From: Phytophthora colocasiae
Taxonomy: Eukaryota; Oomycota; Peronosporomycetes; Peronosporales; Peronosporaceae
Reading direction: 5' to 3'
Assembly: GCA_018806915.1 (NCBI GenBank)
Contig: JAGKQI010000004.1
Location: 143,059 to 207,058 of the forward strand
DNA length: 64,000 bases
Shown here: piece after piece, positions 42,959 to 51,716 of the stretch
Position numbering within the stretch: the stretch's first letter is position 1
Layout of the letters: each line of letters starts with the position of its first letter
Program-made: the position numbers and the translations under genes
The notes under the pieces: generated by a model
Told to the model about the DNA's origin: nothing
The model's database searches: none
Seen by the model: only the letters and a program-made list of their open reading frames with translations

Positions 42959-45583
42959 GTGAAGGCCGTGCTGAATGTGAGGAGACCAGTGGACTTACAT
43001 GGGATCCGCTCGTTTCTCGGACTGACTAGCTACTTTCGACGCTACATCCCGGGGTACGCCTCGATTTCGGCGCCCTTGGAACGGTTGAAAGTAAAGGATG
43101 CACCGTTCGTGTGGACGGAGGACTGTGAGTCTGCCTTTAGGCAGCTCAAACGTGCCCTTATGAAGCCACCGATTCTGGTGTACCCGGACAGTCAGAAGCG
43201 GTTCAAGTTGAATGTCGACTCGTCACGGTACGCTGTTGGAGCGTGCCTCATGCAAGAAGTGGACGGTCGTGACCGTGCCGTCTCCTATGCTAGCAAGTTG
43301 CTCACGGGGTCGCAAAAGAACTGGATAAATAACCAAGACGGCATCTCTGAGATCGAGTGCTGGGGAGTAGTATGGGCGACTAGGAAGTTCCGCTGCTACC
43401 TGGATCGGCGCGAGTTTGATCTGTTCACGGACCACCAGGCACTGAAGTGGATCTTCAGTCCTGGGAACCGTACCTCGAACGCTAAGCTGGCACGGTGGGC
43501 GATGGAGCTGTCGAGCCTGCAGTTCCAGGTTCATCACAAGCCTGGGACATCGCTAGGTCACGTGGATGGTCTCTCGAGGCTGCCAAGGGGACGAGTGGCT
43601 GCTCTGACGATACAGGACCTGCTGAATCCGGAAGACGGAGACGCGCTTCCGCCTTCAGTCGGGGAGCCGTACGAATTGGACGGTGATGTTGACTACGGGG
43701 GGACAGAGAACGGTGAGCAGAAGGACGGTGAACAAGATTTCGATGAAGTGGACGGAGCGGCAGTAGGAGAGCAAGCGGACGGACACGTAGACGATCCGCC
43801 GCACGAGGAGTTGAGGGAGGAAGCTGAGGTTGAGCAGGATGGGGAACGCGCGAGGTCTCCTTTGGATAGGTTCGGTCTGAACCGCGACCAGTTCGTGGCC
43901 GAACAGCAGAAAATTTCGTGGGTGCGAGCTTTGGTGGCCTACCTGAAGGACGGAGCGCTTCCGCTTGATCCGTACCTGCGTGCTCGTGTAGTGCAGATGG
44001 GGCCTAGATACGCTGTCGAGGACGGCATGTTGACACGGCGTGTTAATTTACCCGCCCGGGTGGGGCCAGCACGGTCGTTGACCGTGCCAGTGGTCCCCGT
44101 GCCTTACATGGAAACCGTCCTCCACTACTGTCATGCGGACGTCTTGTCGTCGCACTTGGGCCTGACGAAGACGCTAGAGAAGGTGAGGAGACACGCGTTC
44201 TGGCCAGGATGGAGGAAGGACGTAGCGGAGTACGTGCGGGAATGCAATACTTGTGGGAGCGGTAAAGGGGCTAGACCGTGGAGAGCTGGCCAGATGCAAA
44301 GGATGCCGGTAACGGACCTTAACGGACCGTTCTCGCTGTTAGTGGTCGACGCCGTGGGACCGTTACCAAGGACCGAGAGAAGGAACAAGTATATCCTAGT
44401 GTTTGTGGACTACTTCACGCGTTGGGCGGAAGCGTTCGCGGTAGAACGGTTGGACTCCATGACTTTTGTGGAAGCAATGATTAATGGAGTGGTCGCGCGG
44501 CACGGTGTGCCGTCACGGTTGCTGAGTGACCAAGGGTCGAATTTCACGTCGGAGATCGCGAAGTCCTTCTACCAGATCTTGGGGATTAAGAAGTTGTTTG
44601 GGGCTGCGTACCATCCCCAGACCCAGGGGTTAGTGGAACGGTTCAACGGAACACTACTGGGCATGCTAAGGATGCATGTCAACGAGGCACAGACGGACTG
44701 GGATTTGTACCTCCCTAGAGTGCTATTCGCCTATAGAACGGCCTACCATGAGGCGTTGGGCGACTCTCCTTTCTTCTCGTTGTATGGTCGTGACCCTGTG
44801 TTGCCTTTGGATGTGGCATTTTTGAATTTGGGGAAGAAATGGAAAAGTGACGAGGTGGCACTGTACCGTCGGGAACTCCACCGTTCCCTGAGAAACTCGC
44901 GGCTCCTGGTGGAGCGTCAGTTGGTGAAGGCCCAGGACCGTCATGAGCGTCGGTTAGACGGTCAAGTGCCGGTGGTTTACGAGGACGGCGACCCAGTGTG
45001 GGTGTTCCAGTTGTTCAGGGCGAAGCGAGGTGAGGCACGGACGAAGAAACTAGCGTTTGCATGGCACGGACCGTACCGTGTTGTCGAGAAAGTGAATGAC
45101 AATGCGTACCGGGTTGCTATCCCTACACATCCGAGCCGGGTAGTCACGGTCAATGTGAACCGCATGAAGAAGTACCGTGGCAAGTGGACGCGTCCGTTCC
45201 TGGACGAGGTCCCCGAAGGGATAGGAGGGGACGGAGAACCTGCGGAGGACGGACCTTTGGAGGAAGAAGATTTGCCCCATTCTAGCTTCGCGGAACGATT
45301 AACTGTCGCCGGGAGCGATACCGTTCTCGCAGGAGTAGACTCTCCGTTACTCGAAGTGGTGGCGAAGCGTACAGTGGACAGAGTGGTCGAGTACTTAGTG
45401 TTGACGGCGAGCTACGAGACGTTTTGGGTCCCTAGGTCGGAGCTCATGCCTGAGTACCGTCCCCTAGTGGACGCCTATGAGCAGGCGGAACGAAGAAAGA
45501 AGGGTTTGCCAGAGTGGCGCCGGAGTCCTCGGTTGGAGGAGGCTAATGCTGAAGCCAACGAGGACGACTTACTGCTGGCTTAG
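42959..45583 (+). CDS. C1 pol, RT thumb, RNase H and integrase
   Basis: An 874-residue open frame. RT thumb (IRSFLGLTSYFRRYIPGYA); RNase H with NVDSSRYAVGACL and LFTDHQALKWIF, active-site Asp positions kept; an acidic linker (about residues 215-300); integrase HHCC (HYCHADVLSSHLGLTK ... CNTCGSGKG), core with VVDAVGPLPR, LLSDQGSNFTS and GLVERFNGTLLGML (D, D, E), and C-terminal domain with FAWHGPYRVVEKVNDNAYRV. The last 100 residues contain a chromodomain-like segment (VVEYLVLTASYETFWVPRSEL) without a clear aromatic cage. It is the 3' part of pol; the real translation would enter from RT. Confidence 0.93.
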   Translation: MKAVLNVRRPVDLHGIRSFLGLTSYFRRYIPGYASISAPLERLKVKDAPFVWTEDCESAFRQLKRALMKPPILVYPDSQKRFKLNVDSSRYAVGACLMQEVDGRDRAVSYASKLLTGSQKNWINNQDGISEIECWGVVWATRKFRCYLDRREFDLFTDHQALKWIFSPGNRTSNAKLARWAMELSSLQFQVHHKPGTSLGHVDGLSRLPRGRVAALTIQDLLNPEDGDALPPSVGEPYELDGDVDYGGTENGEQKDGEQDFDEVDGAAVGEQADGHVDDPPHEELREEAEVEQDGERARSPLDRFGLNRDQFVAEQQKISWVRALVAYLKDGALPLDPYLRARVVQMGPRYAVEDGMLTRRVNLPARVGPARSLTVPVVPVPYMETVLHYCHADVLSSHLGLTKTLEKVRRHAFWPGWRKDVAEYVRECNTCGSGKGARPWRAGQMQRMPVTDLNGPFSLLVVDAVGPLPRTERRNKYILVFVDYFTRWAEAFAVERLDSMTFVEAMINGVVARHGVPSRLLSDQGSNFTSEIAKSFYQILGIKKLFGAAYHPQTQGLVERFNGTLLGMLRMHVNEAQTDWDLYLPRVLFAYRTAYHEALGDSPFFSLYGRDPVLPLDVAFLNLGKKWKSDEVALYRRELHRSLRNSRLLVERQLVKAQDRHERRLDGQVPVVYEDGDPVWVFQLFRAKRGEARTKKLAFAWHGPYRVVEKVNDNAYRVAIPTHPSRVVTVNVNRMKKYRGKWTRPFLDEVPEGIGGDGEPAEDGPLEEEDLPHSSFAERLTVAGSDTVLAGVDSPLLEVVAKRTVDRVVEYLVLTASYETFWVPRSELMPEYRPLVDAYEQAERRKKGLPEWRRSPRLEEANAEANEDDLLLA

Positions 45584-45768
45584 CGGGCCTGGTACCTGCA
45601 ATACCCAACGCTAAAATGGAAGCTAAAGAACGGTGAAGAGAACGGAACGCTTGAGGGGAACGGTTGGAATGTGAAATTGCATGTTGGATTAAGAGATTAG
45701 TGACGCGCTGTTACGAAAGAGGAACCCGGAAAGAGAGAGAGCTGATTGACGCGCGAGAAAGGTAGATG

Positions 45769-47391
45769 TTACTTGGTGGAAGGCGAGGCTGCGGGAGAAG
45801 CGGCGGTGGTGCTAGATGGTGAGCCGCCCGTCTTCTTCGACTCGGACGAGGGCTTCTTGTCTTCGGGGGACGACTTCTTGGGCTTGTCTTCCTTCTTGGT
45901 AGAGCGAGGCTTGTCTTCGCCGGAGCCGTGGTAATCGCTGGACTTGTCGTCGTCGGGACCGTTGCTTGTCTCCTTATCTTCTTCTTCGTCTTCTTCTTCA
46001 TCTTCTTGGGAAGGATCCTCTTGTTCTTCGTCGGAGCCTTCTTCTTGGTCGGAGTCTTCGGCCGAGTAAGCTCCGCCGATGGGCGGGGACGGAGGAAGAA
46101 TCGTGGGCGCACCCGTGTCTTCGTCTTCGTAATCGGAGTCGTCGTCACCTTGATCGGAGAGCTTGAAGGGCTTGTCGTCGAAGTCCACGGTGTGCGTGCC
46201 GTTCAGGACGCTTTTGGCCACGTCGATCTGGACGGGATGGAGGGTACGGTCGGAGAGGAGGCGCTTCCAGACGCCGCTGGACCGGTTGCCAACCCAACTT
46301 GCGGTCTGAGGGGATCCTCCGTTGACGTCGAGCACGATACGAGCCAAAGCAACGTCGGAGAGGCGGAGATGGGGTCGGCGAGTGGGGTCCAGTGCTTGAG
46401 TCTGCTCGAGAAGATCAGGGACGGATGAGTAGCCGTCTTCGTCCACAGAGAGAGGGTCGAGGGCGCGGGCCACGGTACGCTCATAACGCGAACGGTCACG
46501 GCGGAATAGTGTTGCGAGGTCGGACTGAGCTGGGGCGGAGGAGTCGGACTGGGCCTTGGCGGCTGCAGCTGAGTGAGTGGCGGCCTTGCCCCCGTACCAC
46601 ATGAGCGTGTCGTGGGTGCCGTTCTCAAGACGGTCGAGAAAGTCGTAGTAGCCGAAGGTCTCGATGTTCTTGCTGATGAATCGGAGCCGAGCTTGGACGG
46701 CGGCGGATTTCTGCTTGCGCCGGGCGCCGGCCTTGTCGGTGGGCGCGTAGAGTGCGCAGTCGAAGAAGACGGAGCGGTGTCTCATCCAGAAACGGTAGTG
46801 CGAGAGGTAGAGGTCGGGATACTCGCTGGGGTCGTACCAGGCGCGTTGCTGGGACCATGGATACGCGAGACGGAACGGAGCCTTACCTCGCTCGGTGGCC
46901 TCCGTGAGGATCTTGTTGATGTCGTTCTTGATGGGCTTGGGAATATCGCGCGGCAACTCAAACTTGTAAGCCAGTTTGCTGGGCGCGGGAGATGGAGATG
47001 ACGAGCTGCTGGTGCGTTGCTTCTTGGCTGGAGGGCTGGACTTGGAGGAGCCTCGGGTGGCTGGACGCTTGGAAGAGGAGGACGGATTGAAGAGGGAATG
47101 TGGCGGAGGACTGCCTGATCGCATGGAGTCCAGAGCGGGTAGGAGCGTTACTACTTCACTAAGAACGGAAGGAACCGTCCCGTCAGCAGTAACAATGGAG
47201 AGAGCGAGGTTGTCGAGGGCTTCAAGGCCTGTGGAAGCGTCGTTGATGGCTAGGAGGGAACGGAACTGCGTGTAGAAGTCCACTTGGGCGGCGAGAGACT
47301 TGTCCGCGTCGCTGGACTTGGCCATGGAGTCCAGGCGGGCGCGGAGACGACCAACGATGGCGTCCTTGTTTGACTCTGGGGATTTCGGCAT
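45769..47391 (-). CDS. Antisense gene of C1: 540-aa NLS and acidic-tail protein, function unknown
   Basis: An intact frame on the strand opposite gag-pol, between pol and ORF3. Residues 1-95 are helical (IVGRLRARLDSMAK, FYTQFRSLLAI). A bipartite nuclear localisation signal lies around residues 107-126 (KRPATRG...PAKKQRT). A probably folded, Trp/Tyr-rich domain spans about 140-400 (WSQQRAWYDPSEYPDLYL, YRFWMRHRSVFFD). The tail is strongly acidic (DDDSDYEDED, EEDEEEDEEED) and then Lys/Ser/Pro-rich. The layout (folded part, NLS, DSDY-type acidic stretch) recalls the A antisense protein, but I see no clear sequence homology. It converges on pol over 185 bp and diverges from ORF3 over 258 bp. Confidence 0.75.
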   Translation of the reverse strand: MPKSPESNKDAIVGRLRARLDSMAKSSDADKSLAAQVDFYTQFRSLLAINDASTGLEALDNLALSIVTADGTVPSVLSEVVTLLPALDSMRSGSPPPHSLFNPSSSSKRPATRGSSKSSPPAKKQRTSSSSSPSPAPSKLAYKFELPRDIPKPIKNDINKILTEATERGKAPFRLAYPWSQQRAWYDPSEYPDLYLSHYRFWMRHRSVFFDCALYAPTDKAGARRKQKSAAVQARLRFISKNIETFGYYDFLDRLENGTHDTLMWYGGKAATHSAAAAKAQSDSSAPAQSDLATLFRRDRSRYERTVARALDPLSVDEDGYSSVPDLLEQTQALDPTRRPHLRLSDVALARIVLDVNGGSPQTASWVGNRSSGVWKRLLSDRTLHPVQIDVAKSVLNGTHTVDFDDKPFKLSDQGDDDSDYEDEDTGAPTILPPSPPIGGAYSAEDSDQEEGSDEEQEDPSQEDEEEDEEEDKETSNGPDDDKSSDYHGSGEDKPRSTKKEDKPKKSSPEDKKPSSESKKTGGSPSSTTAASPAASPSTK

Positions 47392-47649
47392 GGTGGCGGG
47401 GGTAACTTTGGAGACTGGAGGCGAATGCGGGACTGACGAGTGAGACGCCTGATGCCCTGCCTCTGTGATTGATGTCGCGAGACTGCGGTTGATACGCCAG
47501 TTGGGGACCAGGAAATTTAGAGGAAAGAACCGGATCTGACAGTTGAGTGATGTGGGACACGGTACACATCTAATGGAGATTGTTGACCACGAACTAGCGG
47601 GACGGAGAAGCTATATGGAACTGCTAAGCACTTTGCAATTGGTGTTGGC

Positions 47650-48870
47650 ATGAAGGACGACTCGACTGAGGGAGTTATGGAATGGTGCCTATGGATGGTA
47701 CGCTCGTCTACTGTGCTGGTGTGGCACCTCGTTCGCTACCACTGGTTAGGATTGCTGTGGGCGCTCGGGGGTGTGCTCCTCTGGTTGATTACCAAGCCCC
47801 TTTGGAACATAGTGGCGCGGTTGGGATGGACGGCTTTCTGTTTCTCGTACAAGTGGGCAGATATCGCCAAGGAAAGCATCAAGAGCTACCGTCGGGTTGT
47901 TAGTCGGAGCGTGCTTCTTCACAACTCTCCGTCCGAGCGTCGGTGGAAGATGTACGAAGCATTGTGGCTGGCACCATTGACTATACTGGAAGTTAGAGAA
48001 GAACATCTACACGGCCTGGGACGCCTGCTGTACAAGTGGTTGGAGGCTTTCCATGCCCTGTGGTGCGTGTTCGTACCGGACGTCTTGGAACTAGGCTGCC
48101 GTTCCTCCGTGAAATATTGGAACGGTTCGCAAGTGGAGTGCCGGAGGACGGTTGATAGGGCGTGCTGTGCCGGTCGTGGTTTCTGGGCGTTTACGTCGCT
48201 AACGCTATATGCGGTATTCTACACGGTAGTGTATGTGTATGAACTGTTGGAATGGGCCTGCTACGGAGTGTCGGGGGTCGGAGTGTTACTAACCGTCCTG
48301 AACTACGCATTGGCGGACGGTGGCTTAGCGTCCGAGGACGGGTTCGTGTTCGACTATGATACAATAAGAGTGAGCGGTGCTGTCGTCGTCGTGGGTTTTG
48401 CGAGTAGGGCTCTCCGTTATTACGAAGCATCTTCAGGAGGTCTGACGCCTTTTGAAATGGCTGGGGACCGTTACGCCCAGTGGGTTAAAGATCTGAAGGA
48501 TCAAGAGCAAGCCGAGCGTCTGAGTGAAGCGTTCTGGCGTCAAGACGGTTGCGTAGGGCCTAGACCCCGCGTGAATATCGGTCGGAAGTGGGAAGCAGAG
48601 AGACAGGAGCTGAAGGAACAAGTGCAAAGGGACGAGCTCACTGCTGCTGCTCGAGAGCGAGCCGCTCGACGTGGGCGTCGAGTTTCAGTCGGGGAGGATG
48701 TCCCGAGTGAGAACGGTGGCCACCGTCTCAGGTACGGTCCCGACCGTTCCCCCTCTGAAACCCGATCCACGACCCGTCGCATTGCGGAAGACCATATGTA
48801 TGGCGAGGAGTTGTTCGAGCCGGCCCCGGTCGCAGCCAGCACGAGGGTGAGTGCGCGCCGCTATTGCTAG
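47650..48870 (+). CDS. C1 ORF3: 406-aa predicted multi-pass membrane protein, ending inside the 3' LTR
   Basis: Starts at ATG 47650. Hydrophobic stretches at about residues 30-48 (WLGLLWALGGVLLWLI), 104-113, 126-143, 178-200 (FTSLTLYAVFYTVVYVYELL), 204-222 (GVSGVGVLLTVLNYAL) and 240-255 (VSGAVVVVGF) predict several membrane spans; the C-terminal part is charged and helical (WEAERQELKEQVQRDEL). The last 57 codons are read from the U3 part of the 3' LTR. The position is that of an env gene in errantivirus-like elements, but there is no signal peptide plus single anchor and no furin-type site that I can see, so it is not called env. Open throughout while gag is broken. Confidence 0.75.
   Translation: MKDDSTEGVMEWCLWMVRSSTVLVWHLVRYHWLGLLWALGGVLLWLITKPLWNIVARLGWTAFCFSYKWADIAKESIKSYRRVVSRSVLLHNSPSERRWKMYEALWLAPLTILEVREEHLHGLGRLLYKWLEAFHALWCVFVPDVLELGCRSSVKYWNGSQVECRRTVDRACCAGRGFWAFTSLTLYAVFYTVVYVYELLEWACYGVSGVGVLLTVLNYALADGGLASEDGFVFDYDTIRVSGAVVVVGFASRALRYYEASSGGLTPFEMAGDRYAQWVKDLKDQEQAERLSEAFWRQDGCVGPRPRVNIGRKWEAERQELKEQVQRDELTAAARERAARRGRRVSVGEDVPSENGGHRLRYGPDRSPSETRSTTRRIAEDHMYGEELFEPAPVAASTRVSARRYC
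48691..48698 (+). promoter_or_regulatory. Polypurine tract of C1
   Basis: GGGGAGGA directly before the 3' LTR, inside the ORF3 coding sequence. Confidence 0.75.
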
Positions 48871-49275
48871 GGAAACGAGGTCTGCGCAGCCAAGAAAGAG
48901 CGTGGAGCGTGCGCCAGGTTGCGTGTGAGCTGATGCCAAGGACGGAAGACATGGACTAGAGCTACGCTGGGCTTAACAGCGCCCCGAGTATGTGTGAGGA
49001 AGGGGTGAGAGGTACCGTCGAGGAGATACGGACCCGGGAAGGACAAGGAAGAGGACTATGGAGGACGTGAGACGTTGGAAAACAGTGAAGGAAGGGCGTG
49101 CTGGTGGAGGTCAGTCGTGAATTTACCTTGGGCACCGCAGCACAAGCCCCAAGTCAAAGAATAATCGCTTTTTATATTTTTCTTTACTTTTTGTGGTGCG
49201 CTTTTATCGCTCTACCGTTCCGTTCTACTTGTAACCCGCAGCGTCTACCGTCCCGCCCAAGACCGACTCGCGACA
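48699..49275 (+). repeat. 3' LTR of C1 (577 bp)
   Basis: Partner of 36570-37144; its first 172 bases are read as the end of ORF3. Followed by ATCG and D1 sequence. Confidence 0.96.
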
Positions 49276-49279
49276 ATCG

Positions 49280-50260
49280 CTAGTTCCCAGAACTAGCGGC
49301 TACGCGCCAGTGGCGTCAGCTCCCAGAACTGACGCACGTCTTTCGATTCCCCGAATATTATTTGCTTCGTCAACTCCCAAAGTTGACGCGACGTCGTCGG
49401 CGCGACCCTTGGGGGCTTGAAGTACCTCCAAGGATAGCGGTAGTACCGGTATTTTACCTTCTCTCAGGTGAATGCGATTCACCTGACCATCACTCATGTG
49501 ACAAACATCATTCAGATGTTTATGCGTCAGGTGATTCACATTCACCTGACCATCACTCATGTGACCGCGACCCTTCGGCTCAGATTTCTGAGTCGACACA
49601 CATTTTCTCCCAACGACTCTCGAAGTCGTTGATGGTCGCCGGCGGCGATCGGAGGCAGCGGCGGCCGCTGCTGCCTCAACTGGGGATCCACATGCACCGG
49701 CCGGTGCATGTGCAGCACTGACAGGGCCATCGCTCTCTGTCGCGCATGTGTTGTTGAAGCGTACGAGCGTACGCTTCTCCCAGTTGATCACCGGGTCATG
49801 CCGTGCAAGCCACGGCATGCCTAATATTAAGTCGAACTTATCGTCTAGATCCAAGACGATAAGATCTTCCTAAACGTCCTTCGTTTGTAAGAGAAGCGCA
49901 CACGGACTACGCGCTTCTCGCAGTCCTCACGGTGGCACCTGTTGCCAACCGCACCTCCAACACGCCGCGAGGCGTGTCGGCCTCTTCGAAGTCAAGCCTT
50001 CGAAGACTTCCCTGTCGAACAAAGTTGTTCGACGCGCCCGAGTCCACTAGGGCACGAAGAGAGTTCGCTCTCTTCGACATCACGTTCAGGATGACAAGGT
50101 TTGGCTTGTCATCTTGCGGCTTACAGCGAGAAACCTTCTCGCTGGGGGCAGCAGTCCTCATCGTCGCGTGTCCAAGCTCGACACGCGAGACTGCATCACC
50201 AGTAGGACGCCCCGCGCCTACTGGTCCTTGGCGTTTTTTGAATGTCCGCCCGCTGTGCAC
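49280..50260 (-). pseudogene. D1 pol start: protease and repeat-rich linker
   Basis: Pol enters in the -1 frame of gag (RTFKKRQGPVGAG), passes the gag stop and gives the protease: LRALVDSGASNNFVRQ (active site). A break near 49870-49905 is followed by FDLILGMPWLARHDPVINW. The linker then has repeats in which the CTAGTTCCC(A/G)GAACTAG palindrome recurs, until C1 interrupts it at 49276. The linker continues at 36569 with segments like GADDMCTSEHS. Confidence 0.87.
50199..50239 (-). promoter_or_regulatory. -1 ribosomal frameshift signal at the D1 gag stop
   Basis: Sense order: A-AAA-AAC heptamer in the gag frame (50239-50233), 8-nt spacer (50232-50225), 8-bp stem CCAGTAGG/CCTACTGG with a 10-nt loop (50224-50199). 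The gag TAG (50220-50218) is in the stem. Slipping by -1 reads straight into the protease frame (KKRQGPVG). The stem base pair after CCAGTAG is G-C here and A-T in B, a compensatory change. Confidence 0.88.
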
Positions 50261-51207
50261 TCACGTGCATAGTGACCGATGTTACTACACTTGTAACATC
50301 GAACCTTGCCGTATCTACGCTGCTGTTGACCAGCAGTCGTAGCACTCGAGAGGTCCATAGGTTCCGGACCTCCCGTCTTCACAACAGGACGCGCCGGCTT
50401 CGGCGCGTTCGCATGGAGTTTAGCTTGACGTCGGCTAAACTCCTCTTGCATCGCAAGGCTGATCGCCTCTTCGAGAGTATTCGGATACTCTCGGAAGAGA
50501 TATGTTTTGACGGGACCATCTCTTAGTCCCTTCATGAACGTGACGACCTTGGTCGCCTCGTCGATCGGGTTGGCCACTATGTTCGATACCAAGTATCGAG
50601 CACGCTGGGCAAAGGTGTGAACATCATCCTTGCCCTGTTGCAGATCGAGAAACTCCGCTCTCGATCTGAACTCGTTCTTCGGGGGCTCAAACTCAAGCTT
50701 GAGCTCCTCTTTGAACACCTCGTACGTGCTGAAGCACGTAGGATCCGAGAGTCGGCGCCCATAGGCCCAACTCCTCGCACGTCCGCCAAGACATGACATG
50801 GCGAACGCGACCTTCGACATCGGATCGACGATACGTCGAGCCGCAACGGCTGTGTCAAGTTCGACAAGCCAACGAAGGAGGGTCTCGTCCTCCTTCCCCA
50901 TGTAGGTACTCACGTGGAGTTTCAACGACTCCACGCGTGGCTTCGAGGAAGTCACCGAGGCAGCAACATCTCGTTGCTCCTTAACAATGTACCCCAGAGC
51001 AACACGTGTTGCTCTGTCGGCGATAGCGTACGAAGCATCGTCGCTACCGCTGCCTCTCCAATGACTTGTGAAAGTCTTTGGAGAGCTTCCCACTCTGGAT
51101 CTGACAGGTGGGCGCAGTCCCTCCGTGCGCGTCACGGACATTTGAGGGGTCCCAGCAGATCCCTCATCCATTGGGGAGTTCTCTACCCCGCGTTCGTATG
51201 ACTCCAT
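50218..51207 (-). CDS. D1 gag (329 aa), intact
   Basis: ATG at 51207, 30 bases downstream of the PBS. Residues 1-60 are Ser/Arg-rich; the capsid domain follows (about 85-230: ESLKLHVSTYMGKEDETLLR, MSCLGGRARSWAYGRRL, EFRSRAEFLDLQQGKDDV, MKGLRDGPVKTYLFREYPN), then a basic stretch and one zinc knuckle CYKCSNIGHYAREC near the C-terminus. It ends in the TAG of the frameshift hairpin. The frame is fully open, unlike the gag frames of A, B and E. It would assemble the virus-like particle and package RNA. The coding sequence is dense in perfect inverted repeats (for example 51191-51214 and 50996-51015). Confidence 0.92.
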   Translation of the reverse strand: MESYERGVENSPMDEGSAGTPQMSVTRTEGLRPPVRSRVGSSPKTFTSHWRGSGSDDASYAIADRATRVALGYIVKEQRDVAASVTSSKPRVESLKLHVSTYMGKEDETLLRWLVELDTAVAARRIVDPMSKVAFAMSCLGGRARSWAYGRRLSDPTCFSTYEVFKEELKLEFEPPKNEFRSRAEFLDLQQGKDDVHTFAQRARYLVSNIVANPIDEATKVVTFMKGLRDGPVKTYLFREYPNTLEEAISLAMQEEFSRRQAKLHANAPKPARPVVKTGGPEPMDLSSATTAGQQQRRYGKVRCYKCSNIGHYARECTAGGHSKNAKDQ

Positions 51208-51235
51208 ACGAACGAACTGCAGTCGGTCGTGGGAC

Positions 51236-51254
51236 GGACTACAAAGTGCTACCA
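51236..51254 (-). promoter_or_regulatory. Primer binding site of D1
   Basis: Sense: TGGTAGCACTTTGTAGTCC, two bases after the 5' LTR; conserved at 59071 in D3 and close to the B PBS. Fits a tRNA ending GTGCTACCA. Confidence 0.75.
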
Positions 51255-51256
51255 GG

Positions 51257-51716
51257 TGTAATGGGTCTACCTAGACCTATTAGATGGCGTACACGTGCGC
51301 TTACGTGTATGAGGAAGCGTGCAATTAGAATAGACTTAATTTAAGTATACTTATTTAAATAAGTATAGTTAAATCAAATATAACTAAATTAAACTGCAAA
51401 ATACCGTAAAATGAGAACTGTTATTGAATTTGGCATAAGCCAATTATGGACCTCCTAAAACTGTTTTTTATCTATTTCTAAAGGGTCTGCCAACGTGTGG
51501 TTGGCAGAAACTCTGCTCAGTGATTGGTAGAAATCCGTTACTTTCTACCAATAATATGCACAAATGCACACGAATCACCCAATCATGTGGTTCGCCCATG
51601 TATCCATTGGTGTGTACAGCACACCAAGGTCTGAGGCCCATATCCAACCTCTAACAGTTATCCTAACTGTTAGAGTTACAAGTGGTACAACCACTTGTAC
51701 GTGTAACCCCGTTACA
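51257..51716 (-). repeat. 5' LTR of D1 (460 bp)
   Basis: Same length as the 3' LTR, but with a set of differences shared with the D3 LTR (for example loop AGGAT instead of ATCCT in sense, and GTGGTTGTACCAC instead of GTGGTAGTACCAC). Confidence 0.95.
51398..51415 (-). promoter_or_regulatory. Oomycete-type initiator match in D1 5' LTR
   Basis: Sense CTCATTTTACGGTATTTT resembles the oomycete initiator (TCATTYYNNNNWTTT). Conserved at 56395-56412 and 58911-58928 and in the 3' LTR at 32024-32041. About 30-50 bp downstream lies an AT-rich palindrome (56443-56464 in D2). Confidence 0.45.

Larger units (their letters stand above)
36570..49275 (+). mobile_element. Element C1: 12.7-kb Ty3/gypsy retrotransposon inserted in D1
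   Basis: LTRs 36570-37144 and 48699-49275; 4-bp TSD ATCG (36566-36569, 49276-49279). Plus orientation: gag with three zinc knuckles, in-frame continuation into a protease frame past two stops, RT (YLDD), RNase H, integrase, then a 540-aa antisense gene, a 406-aa sense membrane protein running into the 3' LTR, and PPT. Pol is nearly complete, with one frameshift near 42955. C2 is an older copy of the same family. Confidence 0.96.
31883..51716 (-). mobile_element. Element D1: Ty3/gypsy retrotransposon inserted in C2 gag
   Basis: The 460-bp LTRs are 31883-32342 (3') and 51257-51716 (5'); TSD CGATG at 31878-31882 and 51717-51721. Read on the minus strand: PBS, intact gag, frameshift signal, protease, repeat linker, RT (YFDD), RNase H, integrase, chromodomain, PPT; with a plus-strand antisense frame overlapping the pol 3' end. 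C1 (36570-49275) is inserted in the protease-RT linker. Without C1 it is about 7.1 kb. Integrase has an internal deletion near 33610. The whole element is dense in perfect short inverted repeats. Confidence 0.96.

Noticed and set aside
43021..43620. ACGG/CCGT enrichment in element C as a parallel to GATC in A
   Set aside because: I count about 12 in 600 bp against about 5 expected, which can come from codon and composition bias.
47650..48870. Calling C1 ORF3 an envelope gene
   Set aside because: The position fits, but the hydrophobic pattern is multi-pass and no signal peptide, cleavage site or fusion peptide is evident.
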